Assembly (NCBI GenBank): GCA_003551495.1
Contig: PUMT01000195.1
Location: 1-38,124, forward strand
Origin: Bacteroidota bacterium
Lineage (GTDB): Bacteria > Bacteroidota > Bacteroidia > Bacteroidales > PUMT01
Length of the DNA: 38,124 nt
Reading direction: 5' to 3'
Position numbers and translations under genes: made by a program. Below are positions 23,498-32,750 of the stretch, piece by piece. How positions within the stretch are numbered: position 1 is the first letter of the stretch; each line of letters starts with the position of its first letter. Under the pieces are notes generated by a model. That model did not search any database. It worked only from the letters and a program-made list of their open reading frames with translations, and was not told the origin of the DNA.

Positions 23498-25069
23498 TTA
23501 CTGTATATATATGCCTTCTCCAACACCTATAGGCAAGTTGAGGCCGTACCAGACAAAGAGTAATACCACCCACATAATAAACAAAATAATTGCATAAGGT
23601 ATAAGAAGTGAAATAATGGTGCCAATTCCCAGATTCTTGTTGTATTTATGAATCCATCCCAGCAATAACGGGAAATAGGGATATATTGGAGAAATACAGT
23701 TTGTTATAGAATCGCCTACACGATACATCAGCTGCACGAAGGCCGGACTGTAACCAAGCTGTGCAAGCATGGGGATGAATATCGGAGCAAAGATAGCCCA
23801 TTTGGCGGAACCGCTTCCCATGAATATGTTTATCACTGCCACAATTATCATGTAAAGGGTGAACATAACAGGGCCCACCATACCTGTAGCCTGGAGAAAC
23901 TCTGCTCCGGAAATTGCAAGTATTGTATCCAGCTGAGACCAGTTAAAGAGATTGATAAACTGGGCTACTACAAGCATAAGTACAATGTATCCGGAAAGCT
24001 CCTTCATACCATGCTCCATAAATTTCAGTACATCATTGGATTTTTTGATCGTACCCGTAGCCTTTCCGAAAAAATATCCCGGAATTGCAAAAAAGAAGAA
24101 CAGAATTGGTATTAACCCCCTCAAAAAAGGTGAAGGTACCAGTCCGCCGGTTTCAGGATCCCGCAACGGAGCCCATGAAGGAACTACAAGTATGACAATT
24201 AAAATAATATAGAGTGAAAGTGCTATTCCTGCCTTTTTGAGACCCCTTTTTTCATCTTCAGTAAGTGTAGCTCTCTCAGTTGGGGTGTCGGAGGATATTG
24301 TATAATCAAAATTTTTGCACCGCGGAATAGTAAAGCGTGATACTATGAATGCCCCTACAACTCCCAGTAAAATTGTGGAAACAATCATGAAGTACCAGTT
24401 GGCAGTTGCACTGACCTCCATGCCGTCAACCATTTGCTCTGTAATTGATGAGCTGATACCTGCAAGGAGAACATCGGTCCCGGCTATAAAGAAATTTGCC
24501 GTAAAACCGGCAGTTGCACCAGCATATCCCGCAATCAGTCCGGCAATAGGATTTAGCCCCATTTGCGCAAAAATCAGCGCCGCAATCGGAGGTACAATTA
24601 CCACACCGGCATCTGACCCTATATTTCCGCATGCTCCGATTATAAATATTACAGGAAGGACAATTTTGTTCGGTACAGAAAAAGCAACTGTCCGCATCGC
24701 AACAGCCAGCAAACCGCTTCGTTCTGCAACGGACACCCCCATAAGCATTACGAGTACAAGACCGAAAGGTGCAAAATGGGCAAAATTCGTTACCATCTCC
24801 TGCACAAAACGTCTCAGAGCTTCACCTGAAATAAGGTTTTGAGCCTCAACTACCCTCCCCGTTGAAGGGTCTGTTGCACTTACTCCCAGAAAGGAGGTAA
24901 TTCCGCTAAGAATTACAATAAAAATGCAAATCCAAACAAAAATCCAGAAAGGATGAGGCAGTTTATTTCCCAGAATCTCTATCCACCTGAGTAACCCTGA
25001 AGAACCTGCGTCCTGGGCTGTTTCTTTTTTATTCATATTTTCTTTGTTTTGTTGGCTTTTTTCTTCCAT
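23498..25069 (-). CDS. AbgT family transporter
   Basis: A 523-residue integral membrane protein with about ten to eleven hydrophobic segments. It matches the AbgT family, whose members import p-aminobenzoyl-glutamate or export sulfonamide-like compounds. Seen: the N-terminal RWIEILGNKLPHPFWIF, the conserved reentrant segments around GACGNIGSDAGVVIVPP and GYAGATAGFTANFFIAGTD, and the C-terminal GSGSAKWAIFAPIFIPM and GDSITNCISPIYPYFPLLL motifs. The first 25 residues are polar and could be shortened if translation starts at Met12. It stands alone with its own promoter region and a shared terminator. The substrate cannot be told from sequence; a folate link with thyA-folA 22 kb away would be speculation. 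Confidence 0.93.
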   Translation of the reverse strand: MEEKSQQNKENMNKKETAQDAGSSGLLRWIEILGNKLPHPFWIFVWICIFIVILSGITSFLGVSATDPSTGRVVEAQNLISGEALRRFVQEMVTNFAHFAPFGLVLVMLMGVSVAERSGLLAVAMRTVAFSVPNKIVLPVIFIIGACGNIGSDAGVVIVPPIAALIFAQMGLNPIAGLIAGYAGATAGFTANFFIAGTDVLLAGISSSITEQMVDGMEVSATANWYFMIVSTILLGVVGAFIVSRFTIPRCKNFDYTISSDTPTERATLTEDEKRGLKKAGIALSLYIILIVILVVPSWAPLRDPETGGLVPSPFLRGLIPILFFFFAIPGYFFGKATGTIKKSNDVLKFMEHGMKELSGYIVLMLVVAQFINLFNWSQLDTILAISGAEFLQATGMVGPVMFTLYMIIVAVINIFMGSGSAKWAIFAPIFIPMLAQLGYSPAFVQLMYRVGDSITNCISPIYPYFPLLLGWIHKYNKNLGIGTIISLLIPYAIILFIMWVVLLFVWYGLNLPIGVGEGIYIQ

Positions 25070-25139
25070 AATTATTGGTTTCTGTATTTATAATTGAAAA
25101 AAAAGGGTCTTTCCCATTTAACATAAAAAATATGCACAG

Positions 25140-25171
25140 CAAAAATAATATATTTAACAAACAAATAACAA
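25140..25171 (-). promoter_or_regulatory. Candidate promoter of the AbgT gene
   Basis: On the minus strand, TATTTTTG (25147-25140) matches the -7 consensus and a TTG (25171-25169) lies 21 bases upstream of it. The leader would be about 65 bases. It sits in the 318-base divergent gap 25070-25387, which otherwise holds only the opposite promoter. Confidence 0.4.
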
Positions 25172-25278
25172 TAAACGAGTTATACATCGGCAGGCTTGAT
25201 TTACGTTGCAGGTTGCATTATTGAAGCATTTTCAGGTTTATTAGCAGTGCAGCCTGCTAAATCTGTAAACCGTATTGG

Positions 25279-25308
25279 TTTGTAAATTGATTTCAAAATA
25301 TATATTTG
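25279..25308 (+). promoter_or_regulatory. Promoter of the M28 peptidase gene
   Basis: TTTG at 25279-25282, an 18-base spacer and TATATTTG at 25301-25308 give the best full match to the Bacteroidota promoter consensus in this window. The start codon is 79 bases downstream of the -7 box. Confidence 0.7.
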
Positions 25309-25387
25309 GTTAAAGCGTTATTTTTCATAATTTTGGGTTGCTGGACATAGCAAAAAAAATATCAAATAATAACCAAATATTATATCC

Positions 25388-27055
25388 ATGAAAACCAAAA
25401 AATCAATACGTTTTATTCAATATTCTGTTTTTATTGCCGCTGTAATGGCATTGCTGTCCAAATGCGGTCCTGCCGCTTATGAAATCGAAACATTCTGCGA
25501 AAAACTGGAAGAATACATCGAAGTACTTTCCTCAGATGAATTTGAAGGCAGGGCTCCGTCAACTCCCGGAGGACGTAAAACAGTGGAATATATTGAATCA
25601 CATTTCAGGAGAATCGGTCTGGAGCCTGCTGTAAACGGAAGCTACAGGCAAACTGTGCCGCTGGTTGAAATAACCCCCTCAAATATTTCAGACCTCAGAA
25701 TAACCGGCAACGGAGCGGACCTTTCATTCAGATATTACGATGAAATGATGGTTAACTCGGTAAGGCTGGGAATGGATGATGTTAACCTGAGCAACAGCGA
25801 GATGGTATTTGTGGGTTACGGGGTAAATGCACCGGAGTATGACTGGAATGATTACGAAGGCGTAGATGTAAGTGGTAAGACTGTTGTAATACTGGTTAAT
25901 GACCCGGGATATGCAACAGGAGACGAGGAGCTGTTCACCGGAAATGCAATGACTTATTACGGGCGGTGGACTTATAAATTTGAGGAGGCTGCAAGGCAGG
26001 GAGCCGAAGCCGCACTTATAATACACCAAAGCGGACCTGCCGGGTACGGATGGAATGTAGTAAGCACTTCCTGGTCGGGACCTAACCTGGAGCTGGATGC
26101 TGAAAGGGAAGTAACGCCACTCCTTGTTGAAGGATGGATACAAAAAGATGTTGCAGAAAAGATTTTCGAACAGGCAGGAACATCACTCAGTGAGCTATCC
26201 GAAATGGCAATCAGTCCCGATTTCACCCCTGTACCTCTTGATCTTACCACATCTGTAAGTTTCAGCAACAGCTACCGGACTTCTGAATCACATAACGTTA
26301 TTGGTTACATTGAAGGAAGCATGTATCCCGAAGAATCATTCGTCTATATGGCACACTGGGATCACCTTGGAATGACAGAAACCGAAGAGGGAGAAATTGA
26401 AATTTACAACGGGGCAGTCGACAACGCCACCGGAACCGCAGGTGTTATTTGCCTTGCTGAAAGATTCATGGCGCTTGAAGAACCCCCGCAAAGAACAATT
26501 GTCTTTATGGCTGTAACTGCAGAAGAATCTGGTTTGTTAGGGTCGAGGTATTATGCGGAGAACCCATTATTCCCCCTTTCAACAACTGTGGCAGGCATCA
26601 ATATGGATGCACTGAATGTATATGGGCCAACTCATGATGTATCTGTTATCGGCTACGGAAGCTCTGACCTTGACAATTATTTGAGGCGTCATGCATCTGC
26701 ACAAAATCGGAGGCTTGAGCCCGATGAGCACCCCGAGAGAGGCTATTATTACCGCTCAGATCATTTCAGTATGGCAAGGTTTGGGGTTCCCATGATTTAT
26801 GCAAAAGGAGGATCTGATTATATCGGCAGGGACGAAGAGTATTCTCAAATGGTTGCAGAGGATTATGCAAAACGTTATCACATGCCGGAAGATGTGATGC
26901 ATGATCTCTGGGATTTTGAAGGACTGCACCAGGATTTATGGCTGTTTTTCAACATAGGGAAGGATCTTGCCAATAGCAACGATTTCCCGAACTGGGTAGA
27001 AGGTAATGAATTCAGGGCTATACGCGATAAAACTGAAGCCGCGAGACGAAGGTAA
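25388..27055 (+). CDS. M28 family zinc aminopeptidase with PA domain, probable lipoprotein
   Basis: An envelope metallopeptidase that trims N-terminal residues from peptides. The N-terminus is a hydrophobic signal with C26 in LLSKCG, a possible lipobox although Lys before Cys is unusual. A PA-like insert spans about residues 130-270 (NDPGYATG and the region after it). The five zinc ligands are present: H323 (HWDHLG), D345 (GAVDNATG), E380 (with E379 as general base, TAEESG), D407 (INMDALN) and H459 (SDHFSM). The 555-residue length is typical for the Bacteroidota members with a PA domain. It has its own strong promoter and terminator, so it is monocistronic. The natural substrate is not known. 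Confidence 0.93.
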   Translation: MKTKKSIRFIQYSVFIAAVMALLSKCGPAAYEIETFCEKLEEYIEVLSSDEFEGRAPSTPGGRKTVEYIESHFRRIGLEPAVNGSYRQTVPLVEITPSNISDLRITGNGADLSFRYYDEMMVNSVRLGMDDVNLSNSEMVFVGYGVNAPEYDWNDYEGVDVSGKTVVILVNDPGYATGDEELFTGNAMTYYGRWTYKFEEAARQGAEAALIIHQSGPAGYGWNVVSTSWSGPNLELDAEREVTPLLVEGWIQKDVAEKIFEQAGTSLSELSEMAISPDFTPVPLDLTTSVSFSNSYRTSESHNVIGYIEGSMYPEESFVYMAHWDHLGMTETEEGEIEIYNGAVDNATGTAGVICLAERFMALEEPPQRTIVFMAVTAEESGLLGSRYYAENPLFPLSTTVAGINMDALNVYGPTHDVSVIGYGSSDLDNYLRRHASAQNRRLEPDEHPERGYYYRSDHFSMARFGVPMIYAKGGSDYIGRDEEYSQMVAEDYAKRYHMPEDVMHDLWDFEGLHQDLWLFFNIGKDLANSNDFPNWVEGNEFRAIRDKTEAARRR

Positions 27056-27078
27056 AATATCAGAACAATTAATGCTTC

Positions 27079-27115
27079 GGGGATGCAATTTAATGTTCTG
27101 TATCCCCTTTTTTTT
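27079..27115 (+). terminator. Intrinsic terminator after the M28 peptidase gene
   Basis: GGGGATGC pairs with GTATCCCC (one G-U pair) around a 13-base loop, followed by eight Ts. Confidence 0.85.
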
Positions 27116-27264
27116 ATGGGATCTATAGCTGCCTTTTTTTTAAGAAGACAATTGAACAATACTGCTGAAATTCCTGTTTATAATAATAAAAATTTTAAGG
27201 AGGCGTTATTTTTAGTAAAACACCTTCCTTTTACAGTAATTCCTGACAAATAACGTCCGGCAAA

Positions 27265-27987
27265 ATGTGTAAAAGTATCTATATCACGGCAATATTTTCC
27301 CTTATCTTGATGCACCAGGCTGCAAGCCGGCCGCATACTCACCCGCATGAGTCTTTTTATATTTCTTCAAATAACGACACCGTAAATAAGACAGGAGAAC
27401 TGGTTGACATTAACGGCAATACATATGAAACAGTTCGTATAGGAACCCAGGTATGGATGGCCGAAAACCTCAATGTTTCTCAATACAGCAACGGAGATCC
27501 CATTCCAAGGGTAACAGATGATAAAGAGTGGGAAAATATAAAAGAAGGAGCCTACAGTTATTACAGGAATTTCTGGTATTTTGGCCGGGTTTACGGCGCT
27601 ATTTACAACTGGCATGCTGTTAATGACGAGAGGGGGCTGTGTCCTGAAGGATGGCGGGTTCCGGATGATTCTGACTGGCGTGCATTGTCAGATTACCTTG
27701 ACGGAAGAGAAAATGCAGGAGGCAAGCTAAAAGCAAGATCCCTGAGATGGATGAGGCCGAATGAGGGGGCAACCGACAAAACCGGCTTTTCTGCACTTCC
27801 CGGTGGCTACCGCCATAGCAACGGTACATTTTATAATATAAGGCAGTTCGGGGACTACTGGACATCCCTGGGATTCCCCGATGGATATGCATTTTTCAGA
27901 AGCTTCTGCAACCGGTACCCATATATACATGAAGGTGTATACAGCAAGAATGCCGGTGCTTATGTCAGATGCATCAAAAAGGATTAA
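27265..27987 (+). CDS. Secreted FISUMP-domain protein
   Basis: A 240-residue exported protein with a cleavable signal peptide (first ~21 residues, ending near HQAASRP). From about residue 45 it is one FISUMP domain: DINGNTYETVRIG, QVWMAENLNVS, GAIYNWHAV, CPEGWRVPDDSDWRAL, NEGATDKTGFSALPGGYR and the C-terminal YVRCIKKD. The family is abundant in Fibrobacter and Bacteroidota surface proteins; its role is unknown. Here the domain stands alone, with no FN3-like repeats, unlike the two other copies in the window. Its stop codon overlaps the stop of the convergent TraB/GumN gene by four bases. An 8-bp inverted repeat (CGTTATTT at 27204, AAATAACG at 27248) lies just upstream. Confidence 0.88.
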   Translation: MCKSIYITAIFSLILMHQAASRPHTHPHESFYISSNNDTVNKTGELVDINGNTYETVRIGTQVWMAENLNVSQYSNGDPIPRVTDDKEWENIKEGAYSYYRNFWYFGRVYGAIYNWHAVNDERGLCPEGWRVPDDSDWRALSDYLDGRENAGGKLKARSLRWMRPNEGATDKTGFSALPGGYRHSNGTFYNIRQFGDYWTSLGFPDGYAFFRSFCNRYPYIHEGVYSKNAGAYVRCIKKD

Positions 27988-28919
27988 AATACCGGTTCAA
28001 CATCGTAACCTTCTTTCTTAAGCAAATTCACCAATCCTTTTTCACCCGGGAGATGAGCAGCACCAAAGGCAAAAAAGACCGGCCGATCATGCATCATTTC
28101 TTTCATGACAGGAAGCCATTGCAGATTCCTTTCTGTGATGAACCCTGCATCCTCATAGATCTGCTCTTCGGGACTTTCATCGGGTGTTTTTTTAATGGAC
28201 ACCAGATCCCTTTTCCTGTATAGAGCAACCATTTGCTGAAACTGCTCACGAACTTCATAATAGTTTTCTATCGTGGCAATCAGTTCATAAACCTCATCCT
28301 CAAGCTTTATTCCCTTAAAGAGTGCGATCTGGTCATCAATATTTTCAATACCTGATATTCTGATCCTGTTGTCCATTGCAATTTCGGCTAAATACCTCTC
28401 ATAACTCCTCGGAGTGCACCCAAGTATATGGGGATATATCTCTGAAACAAGAAAAAAAGGCCTTACATGTGAATAGTGTTCAATATTTATTCCCAGGCTA
28501 TCCAGGAAAAAACCTTCAACCAACAGGTATTGTTCCCGGGAAAGTACCCTTCTCAGTGTCAATCCTCTCTCGAGGTACATAACATTCTGCATTCCTGCCC
28601 AGAAATAGGGATCATATGTATTGACCTCAAGTACCAGCTGTTTTGTCTCAAGTAACTTCCTTTTGAGGGGATTGTAAAAAATGAATTCCCCGGTACAGAA
28701 CCGGGCAAATATTACAAAGTCCTCCGGGCATATCTGGTGCATTGTCCCGAACAAATAAGAAGGCGACTCAAGGCCCTTGCCGCTGATCCTCCACATGAGC
28801 CTGTTCGGATAAGTAAAATCATCAGCCTCCTCCGTGACATTTACTGAAGGTAAAGCAGACATATCCGCTAAACCCAAAAAAAGCAGTACGGTAAAAACCT
28901 GGCGTAACATATTTTGCAA
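27984..28919 (-). CDS. TraB/GumN family protein
   Basis: A 311-residue exported protein with an N-terminal hydrophobic signal (residues 5-22). TraB/GumN features: MWRISGKGLESPSYLFGTMH near the N-terminus (the first GxxH-type motif, GTMH), the ISGIENIDDQIALF centre, and the C-terminal FAFGAAHLPGEKGLVNLLKKEGY, which carries the second conserved GxxH. The two histidines are proposed metal ligands of this peptidase-like family. The biological role in bacteria is unclear. It converges on the FISUMP gene with a four-base overlap of the coding ends. Confidence 0.9.
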   Translation of the reverse strand: MQNMLRQVFTVLLFLGLADMSALPSVNVTEEADDFTYPNRLMWRISGKGLESPSYLFGTMHQICPEDFVIFARFCTGEFIFYNPLKRKLLETKQLVLEVNTYDPYFWAGMQNVMYLERGLTLRRVLSREQYLLVEGFFLDSLGINIEHYSHVRPFFLVSEIYPHILGCTPRSYERYLAEIAMDNRIRISGIENIDDQIALFKGIKLEDEVYELIATIENYYEVREQFQQMVALYRKRDLVSIKKTPDESPEEQIYEDAGFITERNLQWLPVMKEMMHDRPVFFAFGAAHLPGEKGLVNLLKKEGYDVEPVF

Positions 28920-29236
28920 GCTTACAAACAGATTATTATATAACGAAAAATGTAACCTTATATATGTACAATTTACGAAAAAGGGAATATAAAACGCAAT
29001 TAAAATATAATGCTGGCCGCAGTCGACATAAAAGGATATCAGAATAATTTTTTTAATTTAATTACCTAAATTCCTGGACATTTCTGAAAAACCGGGAGGA
29101 AAAATTGGTAAATGGGATTTATTTAACAACCTTTGCAAATTGGCGGCGTTTTTCAAAAAATAAGCCGCGTCAAGAACAATAAACCATTTTTCAAAGTGTT
29201 ATTCTATTAAATGTTTAACAATAAATTCTATTTAAA
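28920..29236. other. 317-base AT-rich intergenic region
   Basis: No gene longer than about 20 codons and no exact TAnnTTTG promoter was found. A weak inverted repeat, GCGGC with GCCGC, lies at about 29141-29166. The region separates the divergent TraB/GumN gene and the DUF4168-like gene, so both promoters should be here, but I cannot place them. Confidence 0.4.
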
Positions 29237-29785
29237 ATGACCTTTAACAAAAACACATTAACGAAAAAAATTTTCACTTCCTTATTTGCCCTGGTTTTTA
29301 TAACTGTTTCGCTGGCAATGTCCGGTTGCGGACCCCGTGATGCAGAAGCTGAAGGCAATGGATTTACTGATGAGGAGCTTAAATTGTTTGTCGAGGCTGT
29401 ACAGCAAATAATGCCGCTAAATCAGATCAGTCAGATGCAAATGATGGGTGAGCTGGAAGATCAGGATATTTCCATAGAAAAGTTTAACGAGATTAACCAG
29501 GCACTGCAGATGGGGCAGGAGCCAGATGCAACCCAGGATGAAATGGATGCATTCAATATTGCAATGGACAATATTGAGGAGATACAGATTGAGTTCGAGG
29601 AGATCCTGAAGGAGACTATTGAAGAAACCGGTCTTTCATTTGATAGGTACGAAGAAATTATTATGGCTTATGAAGAGGATCCCGAGCTGCAGGACAGAAT
29701 TCACAATCTTCTGGAAGAACAGCAGCCTGAGGCACCACAGCAGGAAGGGCAACCTCAGTACCCTCCTCAGCCACCACAGGAATAG
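29237..29785 (+). CDS. DUF4168-like lipoprotein
   Basis: A 182-residue lipoprotein: signal peptide, then lipobox MSGC (C31). The mature part is strongly acidic and helical, with two related blocks, FTDEELKLFVEAVQQIM and ETGLSFDRYEEIIMAYEEDPELQDRI, which match the style of DUF4168. The C-terminal 20 residues are a Pro/Gln-rich tail. The function is unknown. It is followed by a strong terminator, so it is separate from the Mla operon downstream. The family assignment is by eye and moderate. Confidence 0.75.
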   Translation: MTFNKNTLTKKIFTSLFALVFITVSLAMSGCGPRDAEAEGNGFTDEELKLFVEAVQQIMPLNQISQMQMMGELEDQDISIEKFNEINQALQMGQEPDATQDEMDAFNIAMDNIEEIQIEFEEILKETIEETGLSFDRYEEIIMAYEEDPELQDRIHNLLEEQQPEAPQQEGQPQYPPQPPQE

Positions 29786-29820
29786 TATCTGTTTTTTTTA
29801 AAGTATTTAATGCTGATTGT

Positions 29821-29851
29821 AAAAGTCCGGTTTGATACCGGACTTTTTTTT
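29821..29851 (+). terminator. Intrinsic terminator after the DUF4168-like gene
   Basis: AAAAGTCCGGT pairs with ACCGGACTTTT around a TTGAT loop, an 11-bp stem followed by Ts. It isolates the lipoprotein gene from the Mla operon. Confidence 0.93.
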
Positions 29852-29913
29852 CATGTTTCATATAACTTATGCAGCTTATTGCGTTTTACTAAAATATCCA
29901 AAAAAGTATAACC

Positions 29914-30918
29914 ATGAAAAACAGGGCACAAAAAATCCGTCTGGGCATATTCACCTTTATATCCCTTGCCTTACTGGTCATCCTTATCGGATTATTCAGT
30001 GTTCCCAGGCTGTTTGAGAAAAAAGACCATTATTATATTGCTTTCAGCGATATATCTGTTAGTGGTCTGCAGGTTGGGAGTCCGGTAAAATATTTGGGCA
30101 TTGATGTTGGATCGGTAACTGATATAAAAATTGATCCATCAGATATCAACACTGTAATTGTGAGAATAGGACTTCAGTCAGGAACCCCTGTAAAGGAAGA
30201 TGCTGTTGCAAATATTCATACTCTGGGGGTTACCGGACTCAGGTCTATAGAGATAAGAGGGGGGAGTCAGGATGCAGATGACCTCAACCCCGGGCAATAT
30301 ATAGACGCCGGAACAACATTGACTGCTGAAATCACCGGAAGGGCAGAAGATATTCTTTTCAAGCTTGATGAAATACTGGTCAACCTTGGGGAGGTTACAC
30401 AACCGGATAACCTTCGCACCTTCACAGAAGCCACTGAAAATATTTCCCTGCTTGCAGGCACTGCCAGCTCCTCAATCACAGCCATTGATGAAATTGTTTC
30501 GGAAAACCGCAGCGATATCAGGGAAACCGTTTTATCACTAAATCAGATAGGGAAAAACCTGAACAAAAGTTCGGAAGAGATTGTACATGTTATAGGTAAT
30601 ATTAATAAAATTATTGAAGATGAAAAAACAGGGGAGCTGCTTGAGGCTTTGACCGAAATATCCAAAGCATTGAGCGATGCCGGGATCAGCGAGCTTGCAA
30701 AAGATCTATCGGGGGCGGGTATCCAGACAAGGCATTTGCTGAACAGACTGGACGAAGATATTGACACCGGAAGTGAAAAGCTGAGCAATAACATGCTGAT
30801 TTTACAGCACACCCTTGAAAACCTGAACGAAGCATCCCGGATGATAAATGCCGACCCCTCTGTTTTGATCAGGGGAAGGAGCACCAGAAATGCACCTGAC
30901 CGGGAATTAAAAAACTAA
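29914..30918 (+). CDS. MCE (MlaD-like) lipid-transport protein
   Basis: Substrate-binding MCE protein of an ABC lipid transporter. Seen: one N-terminal membrane segment (about residues 9-28), the MCE domain at about 35-115 (YYIAFSDISVSGLQVGSPVKYLGI, ending GVTGLRSIEIRGG), then a long helical C-terminal region with Asn/Ser/Leu-rich heptads suggesting a coiled-coil needle like that of other single-MCE proteins. The 334-residue length exceeds E. coli MlaD (about 183) because of this helical tail. It is the first gene of the operon MCE, auxiliary lipoprotein, STAS-permease, ATPase, with gaps of 4, 32 and 11 bases. Phospholipid transport between membranes is inferred from the family. Confidence 0.92.
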   Translation: MKNRAQKIRLGIFTFISLALLVILIGLFSVPRLFEKKDHYYIAFSDISVSGLQVGSPVKYLGIDVGSVTDIKIDPSDINTVIVRIGLQSGTPVKEDAVANIHTLGVTGLRSIEIRGGSQDADDLNPGQYIDAGTTLTAEITGRAEDILFKLDEILVNLGEVTQPDNLRTFTEATENISLLAGTASSSITAIDEIVSENRSDIRETVLSLNQIGKNLNKSSEEIVHVIGNINKIIEDEKTGELLEALTEISKALSDAGISELAKDLSGAGIQTRHLLNRLDEDIDTGSEKLSNNMLILQHTLENLNEASRMINADPSVLIRGRSTRNAPDRELKN

Positions 30919-30922
30919 TAAA

Positions 30923-31564
30923 ATGAAAAAAATATTTTTTATTTTATCATTTTTCGCTCTGCTGGTTTCCGGTTGCCGTAGCACAAGGGAAGCCGAAATC
31001 AGGTTCTATTTGCTGGAGTATCCCGATGAGTATTATACCCCCGAATCAGACTATTTGGATCCGGATGCAGTATCCGGAAAAACCTGCAGGATTTCAGGGG
31101 TAGAAGTACATCCTGCATTTGCTTCGCACAAAATAGCAATACGTGAAAATTCAAACGAAATAAGGTACTTTTCCTACAATCAGTGGGCAGTAAGACCCGG
31201 TCAGAGCCTGGACCTGATTTTGAAAGATTTCTTAAGAAGAAAAAATGTTTTTAAAACGATCCTGTCGGCTGATGAAAGAGGTGAAACAGATTATACCCTT
31301 GAAACATATATCCCCAGACTTGAAGTTGTACGAAATGGCAAGGTTTATAATGCTCACATCGAAACCAAATTCAGATTGAAAAACAACCTTACCGGTACAA
31401 CAGTTTTAGAGTACCGGTCAGATAGCCTCCAAGAGCTCGACGAGAGATGCCTGAACCAGTTTTCTTCGGAAATTAGCAGAATGTTCGTTCAGGAATTGCA
31501 TAAATTCGTACTAAAAATTAATTATAATCTGGCAAAGGCTGAAGCCGGGAAAAACAATTATTAA
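30923..31564 (+). CDS. ABC-type transport auxiliary lipoprotein (PqiC-like)
   Basis: A 213-residue lipoprotein: signal peptide and lipobox VSGC (C18). The N-terminal strand RFYLLEYP and the HPAFASHKIAIRENSNEIRYFSYNQWAVRP segment fit the ABC-transport auxiliary family seen with MCE transporters such as PqiC. It probably sits in the outer membrane, with the MCE protein as partner. It begins four bases after the MCE gene stop, so the two are almost certainly translated together. No MlaC-like periplasmic carrier is in the operon; this lipoprotein may take that place, which is inference. Confidence 0.85.
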   Translation: MKKIFFILSFFALLVSGCRSTREAEIRFYLLEYPDEYYTPESDYLDPDAVSGKTCRISGVEVHPAFASHKIAIRENSNEIRYFSYNQWAVRPGQSLDLILKDFLRRKNVFKTILSADERGETDYTLETYIPRLEVVRNGKVYNAHIETKFRLKNNLTGTTVLEYRSDSLQELDERCLNQFSSEISRMFVQELHKFVLKINYNLAKAEAGKNNY

Positions 31565-31596
31565 TATTTCTACGGATATTTAATCTCATTAACAAT

Positions 31597-32739
31597 ATGC
31601 CGGCCGGGAAACAGAAAAGAACAAAATATAACAATCATTCGGCTGATAACAACTTTTTCCGGATGGAAGGCAGTAACCTGCTTTTCATGAAGGAACTCAA
31701 AACGGAGCAATGCGATGATCTGATAAATTTTATCAGACAAATGATGGATGATCCGGAATTAGATCTGGTGAAATTTGACCTTAGCGGACTTGAAGATATT
31801 GACAGTGCAGGGGTTATTACAATTTTTTTTGCAAAGCAGATGCTTGCTGATAAAAATATTAAAGTCGAAATTGTTGGCGGTTCTCCACAGATATGTAAAA
31901 AAATTGAACTTTTCCGTCCGGGACAAAAAGAAATAAAGAGCACAGTTCCCAAAAAAAAAATTTTTGAGTTAGTTGGTGAAAAAACTCATCAGCTTTTTTC
32001 ATCATATATATATGATTTTTTAATACTTGGTTCAAGTGTCTCCTATTATGCTATAAGAGACCTTTTTAACAGAAAAAGCAGGCGAAAGGGTGAATTCCTT
32101 ACCCAGTCAGTTTTAATTGGGGTTAATGCGGTCTGGATTATTGTTCTGATGTCCTATATAATAGGATTGGTAATTGCACTTCACTCGGCGGCACAGCTAA
32201 GAGATTTCGGTGCTGACATTTTTATTGTTGACATTATTGTAATAGGAACAATGAGGCAGATGGGGCCTCTTATCGCAGCTATTCTTGTGGCCGGAAGAAG
32301 CAGTTCTGCTATTGCAGCCGAAATTGCCACAATGAAGGTCACAACTGAACTCGATGCGCTTAAAACGATGGGGCTTGACCCGGTCAGGTTCGTAGTGATA
32401 CCCAAGATTTATGCATGCATGTTTACAATGCCATTTCTAATAATCCTGGCCAACACTTTTGGGATAGCGGGCGGTGCAACAGCCGCTTATTCATACCTTA
32501 ATCTGCCGCCTGAGATTTTCACAAACCGAATGAGCGAAATTGTCCAGAATAAGGACTTGTTTACCGGCCTGGTCAAAAGTCAGGTATATGCCTGGATAAT
32601 AGTACTCACGGGAGCATTTTACGGTTTCAGGGTGGAACGGGGAGCAGAAGATGTGGGAAGGGCTACCACCGTAGCGGTAGTAGTTGCGATTTCTCTGGTA
32701 ATACTTGCTGACAGCATCCTGGGTTTATTGTTTTACTAA
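31597..32739 (+). CDS. STAS-permease fusion (MlaB-MlaE)
   Basis: A 380-residue protein joining an N-terminal STAS domain (about residues 20-105, with FDLSGLEDIDSAGVITIFF) to an MlaE-type permease (about 125-380). The permease shows the ALHSAAQLRDFGAD loop, the conserved GTMRQMGPLIAAILVAGRSSSAIAAEI segment and GLVKSQVYAW. In E. coli, MlaB and MlaE are separate; fused STAS-permease forms are known in other bacteria. STAS is likely to contact and regulate the ATPase encoded next. The ATG at 31597 is used; later Met codons at residues 23 and 31 would also keep most of the STAS domain. Confidence 0.93.
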   Translation: MPAGKQKRTKYNNHSADNNFFRMEGSNLLFMKELKTEQCDDLINFIRQMMDDPELDLVKFDLSGLEDIDSAGVITIFFAKQMLADKNIKVEIVGGSPQICKKIELFRPGQKEIKSTVPKKKIFELVGEKTHQLFSSYIYDFLILGSSVSYYAIRDLFNRKSRRKGEFLTQSVLIGVNAVWIIVLMSYIIGLVIALHSAAQLRDFGADIFIVDIIVIGTMRQMGPLIAAILVAGRSSSAIAAEIATMKVTTELDALKTMGLDPVRFVVIPKIYACMFTMPFLIILANTFGIAGGATAAYSYLNLPPEIFTNRMSEIVQNKDLFTGLVKSQVYAWIIVLTGAFYGFRVERGAEDVGRATTVAVVVAISLVILADSILGLLFY

Positions 32740-32750
32740 TACATATTTTA

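Noticed and set aside
24315-24842. 175-codon open frame antisense to the AbgT gene
   Set aside because: The opposite frame encodes recognisable AbgT motifs across the whole span; this is a reverse-complement shadow.
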